Part shown: positions 15,202-23,299 of the stretch, in pieces
Numbering within the stretch: the stretch's first letter is position 1
Layout: each line of letters opens with the position of its first letter
DNA from: an uncultured Clostridia bacterium
Lineage (GTDB): Bacteria; Bacillota; Clostridia; Oscillospirales; QAMX01
Length of the DNA stretch: 46,993 nucleotides
Assembly: GCA_944376195.1 (NCBI GenBank)
Contig: CALWBW010000017.1
Location: 1 to 46,993, forward strand
Reading direction: 5' to 3'
The notes under the pieces: generated by a model
Databases searched by the model: none
Told to the model about the DNA's origin: nothing
Seen by the model: the letters and a program-made list of their open reading frames with translations, nothing else
Program-made: the position numbers and the translations under genes

Positions 15202-15930
15202 ATGGAGCGTATCGATAAACTGCTTGCCAATATGGGACTGGGCTCTCGCAAGGAAATAAAAGCGATGGTGAAACGCGGAGAAATTTTGGTTAATGGTGCG
15301 ATTTGTAAGGATGCAGCGGATAAGGTTGACGTTACCTCAGATGTGGTGACAGCTGGAGGAAGAAAACTGAGATTGCGTACATCTTTCTCTTTTATGATGA
15401 ATAAACCGGCCGGATATCTTTCTGCTTCTCGTGATGAACGTGACGCGACAGTGATGGATCTGTTGTCTGAAGAGCATCAGCGTCTTGGTCTCTTTCCGGC
15501 GGGGCGCCTTGACAAGGATTCCGAGGGCCTTTTAATCCTGACAAACGACGGCGCGTTTGCGCATGCACTGATGTCGCCGCGCCATCATGTGGATAAACGG
15601 TATTTTGTCCGTTATGACGGCATTTTGCATGAACATGCAGTGACAGCATTTGAGTCGGGTATCACGATCGACGGGGGAGAGCGCTGCTTACCGGCGAAGT
15701 TAGAGCTTTTGGAGCCCGGTGAGGCGGTTGTAACGGTCCAGGAAGGGCGCTATCACCAGGTAAAACGGATGATTGCTGCGGTGGGTGGCCGTGTAATTTA
15801 TCTAAAACGTCTTGCGGTTGGCCCTGTGCTTCTGGACGAAACGCTGAGACTGGGAAAATATCGGGAACTTACGGATGAGGAGTTTCAAACTCTTGCTATA
15901 TTGTCCGGATTATGGCGGTCGGAAGAATGA
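15202..15930 (+). CDS. rsuA: 16S rRNA pseudouridine synthase (RsuA family)
   Basis: The 242-residue protein carries an N-terminal S4 RNA-binding domain (MERIDKLLANMGLGSRKEIK onwards, residues 1-60) and a pseudouridine-synthase domain with the catalytic GRLDKDSEGLLILTNDG motif (Asp in GRLD, about residue 103). This fits RsuA, which converts a uridine in the 530 loop of 16S rRNA. The close relatives RluB and RluE cannot be fully excluded, but the EGRYHQVKRM segment and length favour RsuA. ATG 15202 with GGAGG at 15191-15195 is chosen; an in-frame upstream start would read through the palindrome. No clear terminator is seen downstream. Confidence 0.88.
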   Translation: MERIDKLLANMGLGSRKEIKAMVKRGEILVNGAICKDAADKVDVTSDVVTAGGRKLRLRTSFSFMMNKPAGYLSASRDERDATVMDLLSEEHQRLGLFPAGRLDKDSEGLLILTNDGAFAHALMSPRHHVDKRYFVRYDGILHEHAVTAFESGITIDGGERCLPAKLELLEPGEAVVTVQEGRYHQVKRMIAAVGGRVIYLKRLAVGPVLLDETLRLGKYRELTDEEFQTLAILSGLWRSEE

Positions 15931-16046
15931 TACTGTGAAAATAATACATATTGCGACAAATATACATCCGCAATTATATATACACATTGTACAAAGCTGA
16001 AAAAAATCTTTTGTCTAATAAATCACTATACGTCAGTCCCTGTTTC

Positions 16047-16055
16047 TGATATAAT
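16047..16055 (+). promoter_or_regulatory. Extended -10 promoter of the sugar ABC ATPase gene
   Basis: TGATATAAT matches the extended -10 consensus; the -35 position is weak. A second possible promoter lies upstream (TTGCGA 15951-15956 with TATATA 15975-15980). Confidence 0.55.
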
Positions 16056-16086
16056 AACACCATCAAAACACAGATGGAGGTAGTTT

Positions 16087-17199
16087 ATGTCCAGTGTAAC
16101 CCTGAAGGGTATTTTCAAAAGATACGCCGGTGGCGTCACCGCAGTTTCCGATTTTAACCTTGACATTGCTGATAAAGAATTTATCATTCTTGTTGGTCCT
16201 TCCGGTTGCGGAAAATCCACAACGCTCCGTATGATCGCGGGTCTTGAGGAAATTTCCGAAGGCGAGCTTTACATAGACAATAAGCTCGTAAACGATATCG
16301 CGCCGAAGGATAGAGATATCGCGATGGTTTTCCAGAACTACGCTCTGTATCCGCATATGACGGTTTTCAACAACATGGCGTTTGGCCTGAAGCTTCGTAA
16401 GCTTCCGAAGCCGGAAATCAAGAAGCGCGTGGAAGAAGCCGCGAAGATTTTGGACATTACGCACCTGCTCGATCGTAAGCCGGCTGCTCTGTCTGGTGGT
16501 CAGCGTCAGCGTGTTGCACTTGGTCGTGCAATCGTTCGTGACCCGAAGGTCTTCCTTCTTGACGAGCCGCTTTCCAACTTGGATGCAAAGCTCCGTGCGC
16601 AGATGCGTACTGAATTGACAAAGCTTCATCAGCGTCTTGCTACTACCTTCATCTACGTTACTCACGACCAGATTGAAGCTATGACAATGGGTACCCGCAT
16701 CGTGGTTATGCGCGATGGTTTCATTCAGCAGGTTGCTGCACCGCAGGATCTTTACGAGCATCCGGTGAATCTGTTTGTTGCAACGTTTATTGGTTCTCCG
16801 CAAATGAATACCATTAATGGTACGGTTATTGATGAAAACGGCCATACTGGTGTTCAGTTTGGTGATGAGAAGGTTTTCTTGGATGATGCACGTGGCCGTA
16901 AGCCGGAAGTTTTGGCTTATGTGGGCAAGGAAGTTATCATGGGTATTCGTCCGGAGTGCATGTTTGATGACGATGCCAGCCTTGCAAAGTACAGCAGCAG
17001 TGTCATCGACGTCCACGTTGATCTCGTTGAAATGATGGGTTCCGAAACTTACCTCTATCTGCTCTGCCAGGGCAAGAACTTCACCGCTCGCGTCAGTGCC
17101 CGTTCTACGGCTCGTACCGGCGATGATCTGAAGATTGCTCTTGAGCCGGACCGCATCCATCTGTTTGATGCTTCCACGGAGCGTACTATTATTAGCTGA
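16087..17199 (+). CDS. MsmK/UgpC-type sugar ABC transporter ATPase
   Basis: The 370-residue protein is a CUT1-type ABC ATPase that energises uptake of oligosaccharides or glycerol-3-phosphate. Walker A is GPSGCGKSTT (about residues 37-46), the signature LSGGQRQR, Walker B VFLLDEPLSNLD, and the H loop THDQIEAMT; a C-terminal regulatory OB-like domain follows (about 235-370). No permease or binding-protein genes are nearby and it has its own promoter and terminator, so it is probably a shared ATPase for several sugar importers, as MsmX/MsmK are. Codon use is strongly biased (many CGT, GGT, GTT), which suggests high expression. Confidence 0.92.
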   Translation: MSSVTLKGIFKRYAGGVTAVSDFNLDIADKEFIILVGPSGCGKSTTLRMIAGLEEISEGELYIDNKLVNDIAPKDRDIAMVFQNYALYPHMTVFNNMAFGLKLRKLPKPEIKKRVEEAAKILDITHLLDRKPAALSGGQRQRVALGRAIVRDPKVFLLDEPLSNLDAKLRAQMRTELTKLHQRLATTFIYVTHDQIEAMTMGTRIVVMRDGFIQQVAAPQDLYEHPVNLFVATFIGSPQMNTINGTVIDENGHTGVQFGDEKVFLDDARGRKPEVLAYVGKEVIMGIRPECMFDDDASLAKYSSSVIDVHVDLVEMMGSETYLYLLCQGKNFTARVSARSTARTGDDLKIALEPDRIHLFDASTERTIIS

Positions 17200-17212
17200 G
17201 TATGCATGATAT

Positions 17213-17244
17213 AAAAGCCGCGCTTTTATAAGCGCGGCTTTTTC
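17213..17244 (+). terminator. Rho-independent terminator after the sugar ABC ATPase gene
   Basis: AAAAGCCGCGCTT / AAGCGCGGCTTTT stem with a TTAT loop and a following T-run, about 13 bases after the stop. Confidence 0.94.
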
Positions 17245-17348
17245 TTTTTTCAAACATATCAAAATTACCGATTGAAAACCGAAAAAATTGGAAATAATGA
17301 GACCAATCAGAATATTTTTGCTTCAAAGAAAATTAATAAAATAGGTAG

Positions 17349-17377
17349 TTGAAAAATAGTGACAAATCAGTTACAAT
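17349..17377 (+). promoter_or_regulatory. Sigma-A promoter of the CdaR-like regulator and ftsEX
   Basis: TTGAAA (17349-17354) and TACAAT (17372-17377), spacing 17, about 34 bases before the ATG. It is the only good promoter found upstream of the regulator-ftsE-ftsX series. Confidence 0.7.
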
Positions 17378-17410
17378 AGATCCATAGAAATAGAGATAAG
17401 GAGTGTTACC

Positions 17411-18499
17411 ATGACTGGACGTCTTTTTCAGGGCATCATTCTTCAGATGAAAGATGTAACCGACCGCATTATCGGCGTAATTGATTCTACCGGTACGGTA
17501 ATCGCCTGCACAGAATTGACTTTGATTGGAACAGAGCGGGAAGATGCGGCAATTGAAATTGGTTTAACCAGTGAAGCTCTCCATCATGGCGGATATTTGT
17601 ACCATCTGTTGCCTTCTCAGAGCACGCGTTTTGAATTTGCCGCTTTTGTAGAAGGTGGAGACGATATGGCGGAAACGCTCTGTAAGATGGCAGTGATTGC
17701 TTTGGGCAGTATTCGTTCCATGTATGATGAAAAGCATGATAAAGCGACTTTTATTAAGAATATCATTTTGGACAACATCCTTCCGGGCGAAATTTACATT
17801 AAGTCAACGGAACTCCATTTTGGAAGTGATGTTCCGCGCGTGGTGTTTTTGATTAATTTGGGCGAAAATGTGGACGGACAGGCTTTTGATGTCGTGTCGA
17901 GCTTGTTCCCAGATAAACAGCGCGACTTTGTGATTAGCATTAACGAAAGTGATCTGGTGCTTGTAAAAGAGGTCAAGCCCAATGTTGACCTCAAGGAACT
18001 CATGAAGATTGCCCGCAATATTGAGGACACGTTGAATTCCGAGCTGTTTGTCAAATCGATGATTGGTATCGGAACGGTGGCTTTGCAGCTGAAGGATATT
18101 GTTTCTTCCTTTAAGGAAGCACAATTGGCGATTGAGGTCGGACAAGTGTTTGATACGGAAAAAAGTATCTTGAGCTTTGAAAACCTTGGAATTGGCCGCC
18201 TGATTTATCAGTTGCCGACGACGTTGTGTGAGCAGTTCCTGGCGGAAGTTTTCCGTAAGGGATCGATTAATGCGCTTGACCATGAAACACTTTTCACCAT
18301 TCAGAAATTCTTTGAAAACAATCTGAATGTTTCGGAGACTTCACGTAAGCTGTTTGTCCATAGAAATACGCTGGTTTACCGGCTTGAGAAAATCAAAAAA
18401 ATTACGGGCCTTGATCTGCGGGAATTTGATCACGCCATCATCTTTAAGGTTGCTTTGATGGTGCGCAAATATCTTGCCTCGCGGGATGTGAAGGTGTGA
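17411..18499 (+). CDS. CdaR/PucR-type transcriptional regulator
   Basis: The 362-residue protein ends in a PucR-type helix-turn-helix domain: NLNVSETSRKLFVHRNTLVYRLEKI followed by TGLDLREFDHAI (about residues 305-345). Its middle part resembles the GGDEF-like region of CdaR (sugar diacid) regulators and its N terminus a putative ligand-sensing domain (VTDRIIGVIDSTG). Such proteins are usually activators that respond to small metabolites; the ligand here is unknown. ATG has AAGGAG nine bases upstream. The gene sits between a sugar-uptake ATPase and ftsE, with 27 bases to ftsE and no terminator between, so it is likely co-transcribed with the divisome genes, an uncommon partnership. Confidence 0.85.
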   Translation: MTGRLFQGIILQMKDVTDRIIGVIDSTGTVIACTELTLIGTEREDAAIEIGLTSEALHHGGYLYHLLPSQSTRFEFAAFVEGGDDMAETLCKMAVIALGSIRSMYDEKHDKATFIKNIILDNILPGEIYIKSTELHFGSDVPRVVFLINLGENVDGQAFDVVSSLFPDKQRDFVISINESDLVLVKEVKPNVDLKELMKIARNIEDTLNSELFVKSMIGIGTVALQLKDIVSSFKEAQLAIEVGQVFDTEKSILSFENLGIGRLIYQLPTTLCEQFLAEVFRKGSINALDHETLFTIQKFFENNLNVSETSRKLFVHRNTLVYRLEKIKKITGLDLREFDHAIIFKVALMVRKYLASRDVKV

Positions 18500-18526
18500 T
18501 CTCATAAAGGAGGTTTTTTTTCAGCG

Positions 18527-19216
18527 ATGATCCGTATCAATGATGTTTACCAGTCGTATGGGCCGGGAACGAGGGCGCTCAAGGGAATTGATCTGCGGAT
18601 TGACGACGGAGAGTTTGTCTTTATTGTCGGCCCGTCCGGCTCGGGAAAGTCAACACTTGCAAAATTGATTACGGCGGAACTTCGGCCTTCTGAGGGGCGT
18701 GTTGTTGTCAACGACTTCAATACGTCAAAGATGAAGATGTCCGAGGTTCCTTATCTGCGCCGTACGCTTGGAATTGTCTTTCAGGATTTCCGCTTGATCG
18801 AACGGAAAACTGTGTATGAAAACGTGGAATTTGCCATGAGAATCGTTGGCGCCTCGCCGCGCGAAATTAAGCGCCGTGTCAGCTATGTGCTGGATCTGGT
18901 GGGAATTTTGCATAAGGCGAGGCGGAAGCCGACGGAACTTTCCGGAGGCGAGCAGCAGCGTGTGGCGATTGCACGTGCCTTGGTGAATAATCCGAATACC
19001 ATTATTGCGGACGAACCTACCGGTAATCTGGATCCCGATCGTTCTCTAGAAATTATGATGCTGTTGCAGCATATCAATGATCTTGGAACGACGGTAATCG
19101 TGGTTACACACGAGAAAGAACTTGTCAATCAGTTTGACAAGCGGGTTGTTGCAATTGATGGCGGACTGATTATCAGCGATAGACAAGGCGGGTATTTCCA
19201 ATATGAACAGACATAA
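18527..19216 (+). CDS. ftsE: Cell division ATP-binding protein FtsE
   Basis: The 229-residue ABC ATPase matches FtsE, which with FtsX forms a membrane complex that activates peptidoglycan hydrolases rather than moving a solute. Walker A is GPSGSGKST (about residues 34-42), the signature [16 protein letters not shown], Walker [15 protein letters not shown], and the switch His in [17 protein letters not shown] (18506-18514) is followed by a run of eight T and lies 12 bases from the ATG, a rather long spacing. The 3' end overlaps ftsX by 14 bases. Confidence 0.95.
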   Translation: MIRINDVYQSYGPGTRALKGIDLRIDDGEFVFIVGPSGSGKSTLAKLITAELRPSEGRVVVNDFNTSKMKMSEVPYLRRTLGIVFQDFRLIERKTVYENVEFAMRIVGASPREIKRRVSYVLDLVGILHKARRKPTELSGGEQQRVAIARALVNNPNTIIADEPTGNLDPDRSLEIMMLLQHINDLGTTVIVVTHEKELVNQFDKRVVAIDGGLIISDRQGGYFQYEQT

Positions 19217-20090
19217 TATTCTCTACTTCTTCCGCGAAGGCGTGAAGAGTATTTTTTCGCATGGCTTTATGAGCCTTGCATCGGTTACGGTGATGATTAC
19301 GTGCCTGCTGCTTACGGGGACCGTGCTTCTTTTGGTGCTCAGCGTAAATTTGACCATTGAGTCTATGGTGACGTTGGGAGATATCCGCGCGTATGTGGAT
19401 GAAACTTATACCCGAGAAGAAGCGGAGGCACTGGAAAATAAACTGCGCATGATTCCCAATGTCAGCGGTGTGGATTTTATTCCAAACGACCGTGCACTGG
19501 AGGAAATGCGTGATGAATTTGGAACGGATGCCTGGTTGCTGGACGGGCTGGAGTATGATAACCCATTAAGACACAGTTATCGCATTATGGTCGTGGATAT
19601 TGACGAGTATGATCAGACAATCGACGACATTGAAAGTGTCCCGGGAATTGCTGAGGTGCATTCCTCGCGGGAGTCCGTAAACAGATTGTCTGTTATTCGC
19701 AATGTGTTGGGAACGGTCTCAATTGCGTTGGTATTGCTTTTGGGCGCAGTTGCGGTTGTCATTATTTCCAACACCATCAAGCTTGCGACGTTTGACCGGC
19801 GTGAAGAAATTGCCATCATGAAAATGATCGGTGCGACAGATGGCTTTATCCGGTTCCCGTTTATTGTGGAGAGTGTGATTTTAAGCCAGGTCGCGGCGCT
19901 CATTGCGTTTGGCTTGCAATGGCTCGCGTATACTTACATAGTCAGCATTGGGCTTTCGTCGATTGAATTGATTGAAATGGTTGACTTCTCAACCGTGAGA
20001 TATTACTTCCTGGGCGGTTTTATGGGCATTGCTTTTGTTTTTGGTGTGCTTGGCAGCATTATCAGCATCAGGAAGTTCTTAAGGGTTTGA
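19203..20090 (+). CDS. ftsX: Cell division protein FtsX
   Basis: FtsX is the membrane partner of FtsE. The 295-residue product has the family layout: a cytoplasmic N terminus ([20 protein letters not shown]), a first membrane segment (about 22-45), an extracellular domain of about 120 residues that contacts the hydrolase activator, then three further membrane segments with the FDRREEIAIMKMIGATDGFIR motif between the second and third. The start ATG lies within the ftsE end, so expression is coupled. The M23 peptidase downstream is the expected partner. Confidence 0.95.
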   Translation: MNRHNILYFFREGVKSIFSHGFMSLASVTVMITCLLLTGTVLLLVLSVNLTIESMVTLGDIRAYVDETYTREEAEALENKLRMIPNVSGVDFIPNDRALEEMRDEFGTDAWLLDGLEYDNPLRHSYRIMVVDIDEYDQTIDDIESVPGIAEVHSSRESVNRLSVIRNVLGTVSIALVLLLGAVAVVIISNTIKLATFDRREEIAIMKMIGATDGFIRFPFIVESVILSQVAALIAFGLQWLAYTYIVSIGLSSIELIEMVDFSTVRYYFLGGFMGIAFVFGVLGSIISIRKFLRV

Positions 20091-20109
20091 TGTGATCGGA
20101 GGGATCAAG

Positions 20110-21342
20110 ATGGAAAGACGAAAAACGCTTGCAAGCATCATTGCGGTTTTACTTGCGTTGTCGTTGGTTTTTTCTCTATTAACAGGTGTTTTATCCGCTT
20201 ATGCAAGCGATAAATCTAAATTGGAGAGTTTAAAGGCACAGTTAGCGACGGTTTCGGGCGAACGCCAGGAAATTGCTTCACAATTGGATGAGTTGAATGC
20301 GAAGATGGATTCACTGTTAGCACAAAAAGCGGCACTGGAACAGGAAATCAATCTTACCTATGAACAAATTGAGCTGACAGAGGAAATCATTGCGTCTCTT
20401 GACGCCTCCATTGAAAAGACTACTGCAGAACTGGAAGCAGCTGAAGAAGAAGAAGCTAAGCAGTATGAGGTGTTTAAAACCCGGCTGCGCGCTATGTATG
20501 AAAACGACACATTGACGACGCTGGATTTGATTCTTTCCGCAAGTAGTTTGACAGAGTATTTCTCCCGCATGGAAGCTGCATCCAGCATTGCCTCCTATGA
20601 TAAGGAACTCATGCAGAAACTTGCCGATACACGTGCTTACATAGAAGAACTGAAAGCCAGCTTGGAGCAGGATCGCGAGGAAAATGAGCAGCAGAAAGAA
20701 GATCTGGTTGACTATAAACGCGATTTGGTGAATCAGAATGTTGAACTGGACTTTTTGATTGAAGATTTGAAGGAACAAACGGATTTCAAACAGGCCGAGC
20801 TGGACGAGGTAGAGGCACAGGAAGCAGCTTTCGATAAAGAAATTGCTGAATTGGCCGAGAAGATTCGAAAGGAGGAAGCCGCCGCAGCGGCTGCAGCAGC
20901 TGCAGCGAACAGTTCTTCGTCTTCCAGTTCCGCTTCGAAGTATACGGGTGGAACTATGACTTGGCCGCTTCCGGGATATTATACGATATTGTCTGACTTT
21001 GTAATGAGAGATCATCCGATTACCGGAAAATATAGTCAGCATACGGGAATCGATTTACCTGCCCCCAAAAATACCAAAATTGTAGCGGCTGCCAGCGGAA
21101 CAGTGGTTACCGTCGGTTATAATACGGCTTACGGAAATCGTGTTATCATTAACCATGGTGGTGGAGTCCAGACACTTTATGCGCACATGACTTCGTTTGC
21201 TGTTTCAGAAGGAGACACGGTTTCGGCGGGGGATGTAATTGGTTACGTCGGTTCGACTGGCTATTCGACCGGAAACCATCTGCATTTCAGTGTTTTGGTA
21301 AACGGCAGTTATGTAGATCCAAAGCCCTACGTACAGGGTTGA
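20110..21342 (+). CDS. EnvC/PcsB-like M23 peptidase with coiled coil
   Basis: The 410-residue exported protein has a signal peptide (to about residue 35, AYA), a long coiled-coil region (about 36-260, rich in E, K, L, A), an Ala/Ser-rich linker (about 262-280) and a C-terminal LytM-type M23 domain. Zinc ligands His311, Asp315 and His392 (HTGID, HLHF) and the catalytic histidines 359 and 390 are present, so it should cut peptidoglycan cross-bridges, or be held inactive by its coiled coil until FtsEX triggers it. ATG 20110 has GGAGGG upstream; a GTG at 20092 would start before the ribosome-binding site. It lies 19 bases after ftsX. Confidence 0.92.
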   Translation: MERRKTLASIIAVLLALSLVFSLLTGVLSAYASDKSKLESLKAQLATVSGERQEIASQLDELNAKMDSLLAQKAALEQEINLTYEQIELTEEIIASLDASIEKTTAELEAAEEEEAKQYEVFKTRLRAMYENDTLTTLDLILSASSLTEYFSRMEAASSIASYDKELMQKLADTRAYIEELKASLEQDREENEQQKEDLVDYKRDLVNQNVELDFLIEDLKEQTDFKQAELDEVEAQEAAFDKEIAELAEKIRKEEAAAAAAAAAANSSSSSSSASKYTGGTMTWPLPGYYTILSDFVMRDHPITGKYSQHTGIDLPAPKNTKIVAAASGTVVTVGYNTAYGNRVIINHGGGVQTLYAHMTSFAVSEGDTVSAGDVIGYVGSTGYSTGNHLHFSVLVNGSYVDPKPYVQG

Positions 21343-21345
21343 CAG

Positions 21346-21365
21346 ACGCCTGGAAAGGCGTTTTC
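21346..21365 (+). other. Short GNRA-loop hairpin between the M23 and S41 genes
   Basis: ACGCCT-GGAA-AGGCGT followed by TTTC. The six-bp stem with a GNRA tetraloop could be a weak terminator or attenuator that lowers expression of the S41-fold gene relative to ftsEX. Confidence 0.5.
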
Positions 21366-21391
21366 AATGAGCTTCACTGGAGACGCAGGAA

Positions 21392-22588
21392 ATGAAAAGG
21401 AAAATACCCATCAGCATGCTGCTCGCGCTTGTAATGCTTGCTGCGGTGGCGGCGTTTAATGTCTCATATATTATTATCTGGAATACGTTTAATGACCGTC
21501 TGACTACCTTAAATGCCAGAGAGGCTGCCTTTATTAAGCTTTCGGAAATTGCGGCTTATGTCGATGAGTACTATATTCGCGAATATGATCCTGAGAGTTT
21601 ACTAGATGGCGCGGCGGAAGGTTATATCGGCGCTCTTCCGGATTCATCGTCTTACTATGTTTCCGCTGAGGAAGCGGATATCCGCGACAAGGCGGAAGAA
21701 AATGGATTCACCGGAATAGGGATTGTCGGTTGTCGGAATCGAGAATATAGCGGAATCAGCGTTTTGGATATGTATGAGGGTTCTACCGCCGCGGAATTTG
21801 GCGTAGAGCGTTTTGACGTAATTACTGCGGTAGATGGAAAATCTGTGGCCTCTATCGGATACGAAAATGCTATGGAACGTATACGGGGAGAAGAAGGGAC
21901 GAGCGTTAAGCTGACGCTCTACCGGGAACGTACCGGAGAGACTCTGACCTTGCATGTACGACGTGGCGCGGTAATCAGTGAACATACGCTGGATCATCGG
22001 ATCTTGGATGGACAAATTGGTTATATCGCCATAGATAATTTTGATGCGGGAACAGATACGTTGTTTTTAGCTGCGTTAAGTGATTTGAAAAACGCGGGAA
22101 TTACGTCGTTGATCCTGGACGTTCGAATGAATCCGGGCGGATATATGGATGTCATGACAAACATGGCAGATCCGCTGATGCCGGAAGGCGTGATTTATGC
22201 GCAGCAGCATAGCAGTGGAGAAATGACGGAAGTTTATTCGGATGAGGAATCGTTGGATCTGCCGATCGTTGTGTTGATTGACGAATATACATCCGGTGTA
22301 GGGGAGTACTTTGCAGCTGCCTTGCAGATAAGTGGAAGTGCGACCTTGGTCGGTACGACCACAGCGGGTTTTGGCTATGCGCAATCCCGCCTGGATCTCT
22401 CCGATGGTTCTGTCATGGTTCTCTCTTCGTTGGAATATTATACGCCGGAGGGCGTTTCTCTACAGGAAGTGGGGGTTTCTCCCGATGTAAAGGTATCCAT
22501 GAATTTGGATGCCCGTTATGCGCTCCTGGAAGAGGGAAAAGGAGAGGATTTACCATTGCGTGAGGCTGTTGCCATGTTAACGGAATAG
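21392..22588 (+). CDS. S41-family protein lacking the catalytic Ser-Lys dyad (pseudo-protease)
   Basis: The 398-residue product has an N-terminal membrane anchor (about residues 7-32), a helical part, a PDZ domain (about 105-195, with VLDMYEGSTAAEFGVERFDVI) and a C-terminal-processing-peptidase (CtpA) domain. The core fold is clear: LDGQIGYIAIDNF, LILDVRMNPGGYMDVM, and VVLIDEYTSGVGEYFAAALQ. However, the catalytic Ser position is Gly302 (TSGVGE in place of TASAxE), and the Lys of VGxxTxGKG is Phe327; the distance between the two positions is 25 residues, as in active enzymes. The frame is intact. I infer a non-catalytic, perhaps peptide-binding, envelope protein next to FtsEX and the M23 peptidase. 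Confidence 0.85.
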   Translation: MKRKIPISMLLALVMLAAVAAFNVSYIIIWNTFNDRLTTLNAREAAFIKLSEIAAYVDEYYIREYDPESLLDGAAEGYIGALPDSSSYYVSAEEADIRDKAEENGFTGIGIVGCRNREYSGISVLDMYEGSTAAEFGVERFDVITAVDGKSVASIGYENAMERIRGEEGTSVKLTLYRERTGETLTLHVRRGAVISEHTLDHRILDGQIGYIAIDNFDAGTDTLFLAALSDLKNAGITSLILDVRMNPGGYMDVMTNMADPLMPEGVIYAQQHSSGEMTEVYSDEESLDLPIVVLIDEYTSGVGEYFAAALQISGSATLVGTTTAGFGYAQSRLDLSDGSVMVLSSLEYYTPEGVSLQEVGVSPDVKVSMNLDARYALLEEGKGEDLPLREAVAMLTE

Positions 22589-22597
22589 GTGAATCAT

Positions 22598-22630
22598 GCA
22601 AAGCACCGTGGGAATTCCGCGGTGCTTTGC
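22598..22630 (+). terminator. Terminator hairpin after the ftsEX-S41 cluster
   Basis: GCAAAGCACCGTGG and CCGCGGTGCTTTGC form a 14-bp stem (one G:U) with a five-base loop, 10 bases after the stop. There is no T-run after it, so termination may be incomplete. Confidence 0.65.
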
Positions 22631-22728
22631 GGTATTATAAAAATTTATGTCTCTTGCGAATGAAGTGTCGAAAAAACGCCACTTGTATAGGAAATGTGGA
22701 ATTTTGATTCGGTAGACGGTACAGGTTA

Positions 22729-22757
22729 TTGACAGGTGTGATATAATTCAATATAAG
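22729..22757 (+). promoter_or_regulatory. Sigma-A promoter of greA
   Basis: Perfect TTGACA (22729-22734) and TATAAG (22752-22757), spacing 17; a TATAAT at 22742 is too close to this -35 to be used with it. Confidence 0.75.
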
Positions 22758-22809
22758 TATCTGCTGTTGGCAGAGGACTTGAGAACTCTTTTGGAAGTGA
22801 GGATTTGTC

Positions 22810-23277
22810 ATGGCAAAGCAATACAAATTAACCCGTGAAAGAGCAAATCAACTGCATGAGGAACTGGAATATTTAAAAACCGTACGCGAAAAAGAAGTCG
22901 CGGATATGATAAAGGAAGCTCGTTCTTTTGGCGACCTTTCGGAAAACAGCGAGTATGATGAGGCAAAGAATGAACAGGGGCGTGTTTACTCACGAATCAG
23001 TGAGCTGACAGATATACTTTCAAATTATGTAATTATTGAAGATGCTGTTGCAACCGGGGAAGTTGGTCCGGGCTCTCAGGTCAAAGTGCGGGATATGGAA
23101 GACGGTTTTGAGGAAGATTTTACGATTGTGGGTTCTCAGGAAGCCGATCCGGCAACCGGCAGGATCAGCGACGAGTCTCCGATTGGCCGCGCACTGCTGG
23201 GGCATAAGGCAGGAGATGAGATCAGCGTGCATGCGCCTGCCGGAGTCATTCAGTATTTAATTTTGGAAGTACAATAA
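22810..23277 (+). CDS. greA: Transcription elongation factor GreA
   Basis: GreA rescues backtracked RNA polymerase by stimulating transcript cleavage through its secondary channel. The 155-residue product has the two expected parts: a coiled coil (about residues 1-75) whose tip carries the acidic [12 protein letters not shown] motif, and a C-terminal FKBP-like domain with [16 protein letters not shown]. Length and motifs are standard. It is followed after 22 bases by lysS without a terminator, a greA-lysS pairing common in Bacillota, and the promoter at 22729 probably drives both. Confidence 0.97.
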   Translation: MAKQYKLTRERANQLHEELEYLKTVREKEVADMIKEARSFGDLSENSEYDEAKNEQGRVYSRISELTDILSNYVIIEDAVATGEVGPGSQVKVRDMEDGFEEDFTIVGSQEADPATGRISDESPIGRALLGHKAGDEISVHAPAGVIQYLILEVQ

Positions 23278-23299
23278 AAGTGGAAGGAAACGGACGAAC

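Noticed and set aside
16063..17262. A 399-codon minus-strand frame
   Set aside because: It mirrors the sugar ABC ATPase gene, includes its promoter and terminator regions, and has no protein-like motifs.
20880..20935. Simple-sequence repeat (Ala then Ser codons)
   Set aside because: It encodes the flexible linker between the coiled coil and the M23 domain, which is normal for this protein type.
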